A stretch of DNA of 21,540 nt, taken from the NCBI GenBank assembly GCA_041600415.1, contig JBFIKF010000014.1, forward strand, positions 1 through 21,540, written 5' to 3'. The notes beneath the pieces are model-generated. The model did no database searches, was not told the origin of the DNA, and saw only the letters and a program-made list of their open reading frames with translations. Shown here in pieces: positions 4,919 through 12,600 of the stretch (the stretch's first letter is position 1; the number at the start of each line of letters is the position of its first letter). Origin of the DNA: JBFJKD01 sp041600415. Its GTDB lineage: Bacteria > Pseudomonadota > Gammaproteobacteria > Pseudomonadales > Porticoccaceae. The position numbers and the translations under genes were made by a program.

Positions 4919-4938
4919 ACTTGCCAAAAAACTTGCCA
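4919..4938. repeat. Right pair of ACTTGCCA direct repeats (arm-type sites)
   Basis: Copies at 4919-4926 and 4931-4938 are spaced 12 bp apart and lie in the same orientation as the left pair. The copy at 4931 and the copy at 4758 share a 13-nt identity (AAAAACTTGCCAG). The pair ends 4 nt before the stop of the Rz1 gene. Confidence 0.65.
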
Positions 4939-4942
4939 GAAC

Positions 4943-5203
4943 CTACTCACTCCACTCTGCGCAACGGGCCAATCGAGCGTTGCATTCCTGTAGCGCAAAG
5001 TACAAATCAAGCCGGTGATTCAGTGCCGCGCCGATGGTATCCCCCTGAATTTCAGGTATGGCACACGGGTCGAAGCACTCACCCGGGGCCTTGATGTATT
5101 CTGTGCGGTGCTCAATCTGCTTTGGCAGGAATCCGCAGGCTGATGTATTCAGCAGGCAAGCTAACAGCAAGACAGTCACGAAATACCTCGGGCGCATCAT
5201 CAT
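4943..5203 (-). CDS. Rz1: Outer-membrane spanin lipoprotein (Rz1-like), 86 aa
   Basis: This is the outer-membrane half of the spanin complex that fuses the two membranes at the end of lysis. The N-terminus MMMRPRYFVTVLLLACLLNTSAC is a lipoprotein signal: basic residues, a Leu-rich core, and a lipobox-like TSAC with the lipidated Cys at residue 23. The mature part is short with a few Cys residues. It starts inside the Rz gene in another frame (92-nt overlap), the classic Rz/Rz1 nested arrangement. Three consecutive ATG codons at 5203-5195 leave the start ambiguous; AAGGTG just upstream best fits the third. It is the last gene of the minus-strand operon, next to attP. Confidence 0.8.
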   Translation of the reverse strand: MMMRPRYFVTVLLLACLLNTSACGFLPKQIEHRTEYIKAPGECFDPCAIPEIQGDTIGAALNHRLDLYFALQECNARLARCAEWSE

Positions 5204-5480
5204 TCACCTTAATAAGCTGATCTTTTAGGGTTTGTCGGTGGGTGCGCAGCTCAGCCAGGTCTGACTGGATCTCGCGGTGCACGCGCTCCCTACGGGCAAT
5301 CTCACCGGTCAACTGCTCAATCGTCTCGGTGCTTGCCTGGTTTGCCGCGAACAAGTGGCTGTTCGCAGCCTCAAGGCGCCCCGCCTCCTCAACGACGGAG
5401 CTGTAGCGCCACCAAAGGAAGGCAAGCAGCCCCAGAACCACAAAATGGGGCGCGTATCGCCTTAGAATAGATAAAGCCAT
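5112..5480 (-). CDS. Rz: Inner-membrane spanin (Rz-like), 122 aa
   Basis: This is the inner-membrane spanin subunit, which spans the periplasm to Rz1. I choose ATG 5480 (MALSILRRYAPHF), preceded by GGAG at 9 nt; the longer frame upstream overlaps the holin region. One transmembrane segment (FVVLGLLAFLWWRYSSVV, about residues 13-30) is followed by a long coiled coil rich in Glu, Gln and Leu (about residues 32-95), as required for the zipper between membranes. The C-terminal tail lies over the Rz1 signal sequence in another frame. It sits downstream of the small membrane protein and the holin. Confidence 0.8.
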   Translation of the reverse strand: MALSILRRYAPHFVVLGLLAFLWWRYSSVVEEAGRLEAANSHLFAANQASTETIEQLTGEIARRERVHREIQSDLAELRTHRQTLKDQLIKVNDDAPEVFRDCLAVSLPAEYISLRIPAKAD

Positions 5481-5569
5481 TTCCCAAAACTCCAGAAGGC
5501 ATAACCAGATAGTGCGATGCCGAGGATTGCCCCTATGAATATCGGGGTGAAATCCTCTGGCGCCATCAT
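5462..5569 (-). CDS. Tiny single-pass membrane protein in the lysis cassette, 35 aa
   Basis: The frame begins with a double ATG (5569 and 5566) that overlaps the holin stop codon, and it ends inside the Rz start region. The product is MMAPEDFTPIFIGAILGIAL plus 15 more residues ending FGKWLYLF. It is almost entirely one hydrophobic helix with small residues (Gly/Ala) and terminal aromatics. The tight overlap with both neighbours and the strongly hydrophobic composition suggest a real gene, perhaps a second holin, an antiholin or a pinholin-like regulator. I cannot assign a family. Confidence 0.55.
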   Translation of the reverse strand: MMAPEDFTPIFIGAILGIALSGYAFWSFGKWLYLF

Positions 5570-5805
5570 TCTTCGCGCCGCCTCTCGTCGTCGGCCTTCC
5601 TGTGCCACTGGTAAAATCCCACCACGGTGGCCAGTATGCCGACCACGGTGGCCAGCGCCCCGGCGGTCCCGGGAGAAATGTCAGGCGGATCAATCCATGT
5701 GCGCACAACCACCCAGGTGATGAGCGCGCAGGCCCACAACAAAACGAGGCGCCGGAAAAGACGCTGATGGTTGGCCAGCCTTGATAGCCGACTTCCGAGG
5801 CTCAT
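5566..5805 (-). CDS. Holin-like protein, two transmembrane segments, 79 aa
   Basis: Residues 19-38 (LVLLWACALITWVVVRTWI) and about 46-66 (TAGALATVVGILATVVGFYQW) form two membrane helices, separated by a short polar loop with DPPDISPG. The N-terminus is basic and the C-terminus is charged (HRKADDERRREE). This is the layout of class II holins, which perforate the inner membrane to release or activate endolysin. The start overlaps the endolysin stop by ATGA (5802-5805), so the two are translationally coupled. Function is inferred from topology and position, since holins share little sequence. Confidence 0.75.
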   Translation of the reverse strand: MSLGSRLSRLANHQRLFRRLVLLWACALITWVVVRTWIDPPDISPGTAGALATVVGILATVVGFYQWHRKADDERRREE

Positions 5806-6296
5806 TCTCTCAACAACCGTCTTTCTTCAGGGGTGAGGTATGGCAGCACAAGGCGCCTGAAGTTATGCGTGTACTCCTCTGTGGTGCCTCGGCCCAAAGG
5901 AGTGTTGTAGTGTTTTTTCCAGTACGCGGCCTGCGCCTCAAGCGTCTCCGGCAGCGCCTCGGGTCGCCGTCGATAATGAGCCCGGCACATAGCGCACGCA
6001 TAAAACAAGTTGAACAACAGGTACCGCTCGCCGGCCGTAGTGATACCGGCTAGATTCTTGATTCTATTGGCGATGTCTGGCTTATACCGAAGGTAGTTGT
6101 CCCAGATGTCGGCGTGGGTCGCTGGCTCCATTTGCCACAATCCAAGTGCTGGACCGCCGCCCAGCTGATGAATAAACCGCAGCTGAGACTCTTGCGCCGC
6201 GGTACCGGCCACCAGCGTCAGCGCGGGAATGGAGTACATATCCAGCGCCTGAAGAACAGGCCGGATGACATAGGCTATCAGTTGTCTGGTTTCCAT
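5802..6296 (-). CDS. Endolysin / lysozyme-like transglycosylase, 164 aa
   Basis: This is a peptidoglycan-cleaving enzyme of the lysozyme/SLT-like fold. The motif TAAQESQLRF contains the probable catalytic Glu, and GGGPALGLWQMEPATH corresponds to the glycine-rich GLxQ segment of soluble lytic transglycosylases. The middle is helical with NLFYACAMCRAHYRRRPE. I prefer ATG 6296 (METRQLIAYVIRP); a TTG at 6332 would add 12 residues (MSLLASPTERAA). Neither has a strong ribosome binding site. There is no clear signal peptide, so export probably depends on the adjacent holin. I recall close phage homologues with the GGGPALG signature. Confidence 0.75.
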   Translation of the reverse strand: METRQLIAYVIRPVLQALDMYSIPALTLVAGTAAQESQLRFIHQLGGGPALGLWQMEPATHADIWDNYLRYKPDIANRIKNLAGITTAGERYLLFNLFYACAMCRAHYRRRPEALPETLEAQAAYWKKHYNTPLGRGTTEEYTHNFRRLVLPYLTPEERRLLRE

Positions 6297-6380
6297 GGCT
6301 GCCCGCTCTGTGGGGCTCGCAAGCAGAGACAACCTGCGTGCGAGGTGATGCGGGAGCTGTATTGGAGGAGCGTTATTTTT

Positions 6381-6464
6381 ATGCGGTACTTGGGGTCATT
6401 TTATGAGACTATCGAGGATCTGCAAGCGGTTTACCGCGGCAACCAACGAGGTCGCTATGCCTGA
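6381..6464 (+). CDS. Possible 27-aa leader ORF
   Basis: ATG 6381 follows GGAGGAG (6364-6370) at 10 nt. The 27-residue product is MRYLGSFYETIEDLQAVYRG plus NQRGRYA. Its stop overlaps the start of the next ORF by 8 nt (ATG at 6457, TGA at 6462-6464), a typical coupled arrangement. It could be a leader peptide or simply chance; the strong ribosome binding site is the main support. Confidence 0.35.
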   Translation: MRYLGSFYETIEDLQAVYRGNQRGRYA

Positions 6465-6693
6465 CTGGCTGGCCAACACCATGGGTTGCGCATTTGTGCT
6501 AACACCAGTGGTGCTGCTCATCATGACGCAATACCCCAGGGACTGGCAGAATATCGCCGGCTTCACCCTGACGCTCATCGCCATTCCGGCCGTTATCCTT
6601 GTGGCCGCCATACTTATCAACGTGCCCGTGCTGGGCATTGGCGCAGTATTCGCCTTTGGCGCGCTCTGCGCTCACCGCCGCCCCAGTCACTGA
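6457..6693 (+). CDS. Small multi-pass membrane protein encoded against the late operon, 78 aa
   Basis: ATG 6457 has GAGG (6448-6451) 5 nt upstream; ATG 6403 in the same frame has none. The product has two or three hydrophobic helices: about residues 11-23 (AFVLTPVVLLIM), 31-53 (IAGFTLTLIAIPAVILVAAILI) and 56-72. The tail is short and basic (CAHRRPSH). The gene lies on the plus strand in a 350-bp gap of the otherwise minus-strand late operon, and its end overlaps the end of the giant gene by 7 nt. This placement suggests a moron-type gene, for example superinfection exclusion or an alternative holin, with its own promoter. I could not identify a promoter or a family. Confidence 0.6.
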   Translation: MPDWLANTMGCAFVLTPVVLLIMTQYPRDWQNIAGFTLTLIAIPAVILVAAILINVPVLGIGAVFAFGALCAHRRPSH

Positions 6694-9600
6694 GCCGCTT
6701 TTCGCTGCTCAAGCTCCACGCCTATCCGCTTGGTTATCAGGTTTTTCATAGACATCAATCGATCGATTTCCTGACGCTTTGTTTCTCCGTCCATTTCGGA
6801 GTCCAGGCGAACGTCTCGAATTCGCTTATTGATCCCGGATAGCCTGCGCTGAGCACGATTCAGGGCCTTGCGCATAGCCAGCTTGTCGCCACCTTCTTTC
6901 ATCAGGGCCTGCGCGCGCTCCGCCTCACCGATCTGCTGGAGGTGGCGAACGTCGCTATAAAGGCGATTCGATTCCCTTAGCGTGTCGTAGAACATGGTGG
7001 AATATCGCGTATAGCCAACCTCATCGGTCAGCTTTCGGTAGAACCGTCGCAGTGGCTGGTATTCGTACCAGCGTCGAGCGGCATTCTCGCGCCCCTGAGC
7101 TGTGCGCCAGAGCGTGTCAGCCGACGTGAATGCATAGGTGCCCACCTGCCCTATGTAACCGGTGATCAGGTGATCCAGCTGCACAGGGGAGAGCGTGAGC
7201 ACCGAGTCGGTACCGAAGGCCGCTTCCAGTCCGCTGGATACGGTTTCCGAGAATCCCGATGTGTTTGGGCGGCTTCGCAGGCTGGGGCTCAGGCGCTGCA
7301 TGCCCATATTTTCAATAGGACGGTCCGTAAAGAAGTCGCGGTTTGTCGAGATTTCAGCAATGGGCATCAGCGCCTGGGGGATTGGGTTCATGGCGAAGGT
7401 TTCGCCCAGGGCGTGGGCCAAGCGTTCGGCGAACTTATCTCCGCCGGCCGTCGGGTCAACAAATTGCTCCAGCAGTCGCTCGCTCATGGTTGCTATGGCG
7501 CCAACCTCAAACGGCTTGGGAATAAAGATCATGCTGTCGCCGATCCGGATGGGCCAGTAAGTGTCGCGCTGCCAATCCTCCAGTGCGCGGTATTCCTCGT
7601 CATCCTTGGCGCGCAGGTAGAGCATCATCGACACCAGGGACAGTGCAGCCGTGACAGTGGCAAACCGGGCAAACGCCTGGCGCTCAGCCTTGCTGGCCTT
7701 GCCTGCCACCGTTTTGGCCCCAGTGCGGACGCCAGAGCGGTAGAGTTTATCCAGGCCCTGCAGTCGAGCATTCATAAACGGCACCAGGTCGGCCAGAATG
7801 CGAATCAGGACCGCATCACCTTGCGCGGAGAAATCCATTAGGTCTCTAGCCTCGAAGGCAGCCTTGAGCTTATCCTCCCCTACATTGCGCTCCCAGATAG
7901 CCGCCCGGTTAATGTTCTCGGCTACGCTGGTGGCATCGCCCCATTTGCGCCAGGCCGTCACAATCAACTTTGGAACTACTTCAGCGCCCTCTCGGATGTT
8001 CATGCGCCCAAGATCACCAGACAGACTCTTTTTAATATCCTCCGGAGACGTGCCGTAGACATGACCAAAGCTGAAGGCGCCGCCAGATGCCAGCATGCGC
8101 CCGCGCTTGTAGTTGTTCATATAGGTCATGGTGCCCTTGGCGATGTTGGCCGCCGGATTAGCGCCAGCCGGGGATGTCGCCAGAGCACTCAGCGTGTCGC
8201 GGATAGCATTTGCCACAACAAACTGCGGGGTAATGGTTGTCATCTGCGTGAAGAAACGCTTGAAGGCGCGCCCGATTTTCATGGCTGGATTGTTATAGCC
8301 AGCATCTTGCAGCATCGAGACGGCTTTAAAGGTCAGCGGGTCGTCGATGTCATACCACGCTTTGGCGCCATCGATTAACACCCAGGTGCTGGTCTTTTTG
8401 TTGCGCTCAGCCTCCGAGACCGGCGTTGCAATGCCCAGCGCCTCCGCATTCTCAACGGCTTGCGCGGCCGCCCGGTTCTTCAAGCTGGCCTGAAGTAGAT
8501 GGTGGAAATTAAGCAGGGTATTTTCCAGCAGATCATTCAGGTTTTGGCTGCCACCTTTAAGACGCTTGTAGGCCTGCTGGCGCGACAGCCCGCCACTACC
8601 AGTGGGGCCGCCAATGTTGTCCTCGTCCAGCACACGGTAAAAAGGCACATAAAACTCTTCAGCCCACAGATCGCGCTGATCAGTCTGAAGGCGCTCCATA
8701 TCCGACTCAAAACTTTCTACGGCCGTCGCCACCTCGTCATATAGCTGTGCGTAAAGCCGCCCAACAAGAGCTTGCCGCTCGTCCTGCTCGTCGGCATCCT
8801 CAGCCCGGTCAAGATTACTCTGCGCCCCTCTCAGCCGCTTAGCCAGCTCCGGGTTGATGCCGTTCTCTTTCGCCAAAAACATGAGCGCATCCTGCTCTTC
8901 CATGCCCTTGCGCAAGAGGCCTGTAGCGTCGGCTATTCCCAGCACATCATCACGGTGTTGCTGAAACTCCTTCCAGACCGTGGCGTAAAGCATAGGGCGG
9001 CGCTTCCCGGTTTCCGTTTCGCCTGTGTTGAGCTTCATGCCCGCGGCGATCTCCTCTGGAGTAAACAGGTTTTCCCTGCCCTCCTCCGAGAGCTTCCGCG
9101 CCCGGTTAGCCGCCACCCAGCCCATAAAGCGGTCGATCTCTGCCGGTGAGCCCAGCTTTTTGAGTGTGTCGGCCAGCCCTTGGGTGCCCTCTTTGACATC
9201 GATGAGCTTCGACTTTCCATCGTAGAAGATGCGGCCAGTACCCATCATCGCCGACAAGGCACCGCCGGCAGCATTGCTCATGCGAGCCAGCACCCATGAG
9301 CTGTCGGCGATAGAACCCTCTAGCGTGTCCTCGCCCAGTAACGCCTTATCATTGCGCAGCAGGGCCGCATAGCGATCCACGCCGGCCTGCCGAACACGCA
9401 ACGCCAGGTTGTCCGTAAGCTGGCGCCAGCGGTCTTTAAGTTGGCGAGGCAGCGACTGCGGTCCAATCTTGCCCATGAAGGATTTTTGGTCGCCGTCCAG
9501 GTCGTCAAATTTCTCCTCGACATCGGAGCGACTAAAGAACATTTCTTCGGCCGCGTCGATCTGCTCGTTCACCGCCTCGACGCTCACTCGGGTTTCGTCC

Positions 9601-12600
9601 CAGATAACGTAGTTACGAGTCGACCGGTCTACCACCTCGATGTCGCCCTCGGTGATTCGCTCAAGGGCGGCAGCAGCGTCACCGTATTCGTCCATGCGCA
9701 GCATTTCGCCCGCCCGGTCTCGACCATAGATTCCCAGGTACAAAGCGGCCTTTTCTTCACTGGTGTAGGCATCAATGTTTCGGCGCATCGACAGCTCGTT
9801 TGCGCGGAATTTCACCGCGCGCATGTCACCGCGAGAGTAGTCATCGAGGAAGCGCAAGCCGGGAATGCCGGCTTCGTTCAGTGCGTGGGATGCGGCTTGA
9901 TCTGAGCCCAGTGTGATCTTCAGGGCCTCATAAATATCTTGCCCGGTATCAGTGGGGCCAAACGCGCCGCGCTCTGCGTCATCTGCGAACTGGTCGAGCA
10001 TTTCCTTGCGCGCCTTAGCCAGTGACTGCCACACCATGATGCCGCCACCTGAGTCCCGGTGGTGCTCGCCATTCGGATCAATGGCAACATAGCCGCCCTC
10101 ATCCTCGTCGTACTCAAAATCGTAGGCCTCGTCCTGCTGAAAGATCCCGTCGCGCCCTTCAAGCCTTCGCTGGGCTTTCGCCAGGCTAAGGTCGGGAATG
10201 TCCATTTCTTCCAGGGCCTCGCGGACCGCTTCGGGCTGCTCGCTCAGGGGCTTGTCGTAATCCAGCAGCTCGCTGTCTTCAGGTACGTTTGCCTGATAGA
10301 GGTTTCCGCCGGGGCGAACCACGTAGTCCGCCATCGCCGCGTCGACCGTCGAAACTAGATCCGCCATCTGATCCAGCATCGGAGAGAACTCGCCCATTAT
10401 CTTTTTCGCAATGGCGCGCGGATCCACCTTGGCGTCCTCGCGGCGCGCTATGAGTATGCGCTTGATCGCGTGCTTCACCCAAAGGGCGTCAGCACCTATG
10501 TCGCCACCTATCTCGTCATAGATGCTTTGAACTGTCTCGTTCTTACCGGCTACCGCGGCCTTACTGGGCGCTCCGCCCACCTTTTCCTTGCCGCGATAAA
10601 CCGAGCCATAGAGGTCTCGCGATAAGGCATCGCGGTAATACTCCGCCACCTCCCGCTTGCCGGCAAAGTACAGGCCCCAGCCATAAGCCTGGGCGCCCTC
10701 ACCGGAGCCAACAGCCGCAAGGGAAAAGAGATCAAAGTTGTGGGGGGTGCCGTGGTAGACAGACTGATTCAAAATGCCAGCCGTGTTACGTCGCGGGGCT
10801 CTCTTGCCCTCCGCAAAAGCATCGCCGATTTTATAAATGAATTCCCTTGCCTGGCGCTGGGCAGAGACTTCCACCCTGATGCCCATCGAGCGCAGCAGTC
10901 GCTGCAACGCCAGCATCAGCTTGTTCCATACTCGGTCAGGGAGGGACAGCCTTTTTTCGGCGATGCGAGCCAGCACTTCCTCTGACTGTAGTGCTTCAGA
11001 GCGCCCCTTTTCTACGCGCTCCACTTCATCCATGATTTCCGCAAGCTGTGGTGATTCCTTCGCAGCAGCGCGAACTGAGCCAAGGAAGGATTGCAGCAGC
11101 TTAGGATCAAAATGGCCAAGGCCCTTATGCACCAGGATCTCGTGCTGTAGGGTCTCGCGGACGTCGGCGACGGAATCAAATGCTTCGGTATAGAGATATA
11201 GGGTATCTGTTTTGGGCTCGTATCCGCCTTTGGTTTTGAAATCTGGCTTTTTGCCATGCGCTTCTTCATAGGTGCGGAACACTTTCACGGTTACATCGTC
11301 GGCGCCCTTATACTGCTTGAGGAATCGGCCCACTTCAACGTTAACTGCGCCCTTGGATACCCCGCGCGGGGTGGCGCCAGTGGCAACCCTGGAGCTACGA
11401 GAAAAGAACATACCGCTTTGCTGGAAGTGGTTCAGTCCTTTCTCGGCCTGACTTTTGCCGCCCTCAAACGCATCAAGCACTCGCAGCTCGGCGTTGTCCA
11501 GCGCCCGCCCGGCGTTACGACTTGATTCTGATCGCCCGTCCGGCACGGCGATGATCGCGGCCGCGGCATTGGTGTTGTTGATGGTTTCCAGGATGCGGCG
11601 ATAGCCCTCACCCTTCAGGCTCGACATCTGGTCGGCCGTCATTGGCAGGTAGGCGACTGGAGCGTGGGCGTTACTCAGCAGAATAATGCCCTCGCCAATC
11701 TCGTCGGCGTACTGCTTGGCGCTCGCGGCGCTACTGATTGCCTCGACTTTGGATCGGGTGCGAATCACTTTCTCGGTAATCGGAATGGTGCGACGCCTCA
11801 CCATCGGCTTAACGCGCACCGCCCGGTCGGAGCTTGCGCCATCGTAGAAATACGTCGCGGTCTGGCCCTCGCTCAGAATAACGTGCCCCTCAACCATGAT
11901 GCCGGAAGGCTCAAGGGTGCCTTTGATTTTATCGGTGATCTTCTTGTCGGCGCCGCTGGACTCACGGGTACCGCTGGGGTGGTTGTGCGCCAGATAAACC
12001 TTGGCTGCGCCCGGTGTCGCCGCAATGGCGCCGGCCAGCTCACCTGAGAACACAGACGCAGACGAGTTTCCGCCCTTAGTGTGATGAACGATCGACAGCA
12101 CCTTGCCATCAGCATCCAGCACCAAGGCGACCATGTTTTCTTGGGCCTTTTTGCGGAAAGGGGAGAGAATGTGCGCGGCATCCTCTGGAGAGGACACGCG
12201 GTCAATGCCGGCCTTTATCTCGCCGGTTTGTTGGAGGGCTGCCCTGGCGAAGAACTTTGTGGCGGCGTTGGTGCGCTCGCTGAATAGATCGAGTTGATCG
12301 CTGTCATTAAGGTTGGGAGCTGCGGGCGCGTCACTCGCACCACGTTGCCCGCCCTGTACACTGCCGGCTTCTGGCTCACTTACTTGATCCTTTCGGCCGC
12401 GGCGGCTGCTTCCTTCTGCTGCTGAATAAAACGCTTCCGGGTCTGTTCGCGCTGTTTCGGGGTCAGGCTCCGTCCGGTAGACAGATAAGAGTTGATCCAG
12501 CTGGTCAAGTAGTTCCGACCGCTTTGGTCCGTCGAGTTGTTCTGAGACATTGCGCAGCTCCTCTACGAGCTTCTGTGTATCCGGGTCAGCTACATCAATA

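Noticed and set aside
4751..4993. 80-codon plus-strand ORF through the end of int and attP
   Set aside because: It reads through the tRNA-like core in antisense and overlaps the int C-terminus in another frame, with unlikely Cys-rich composition.
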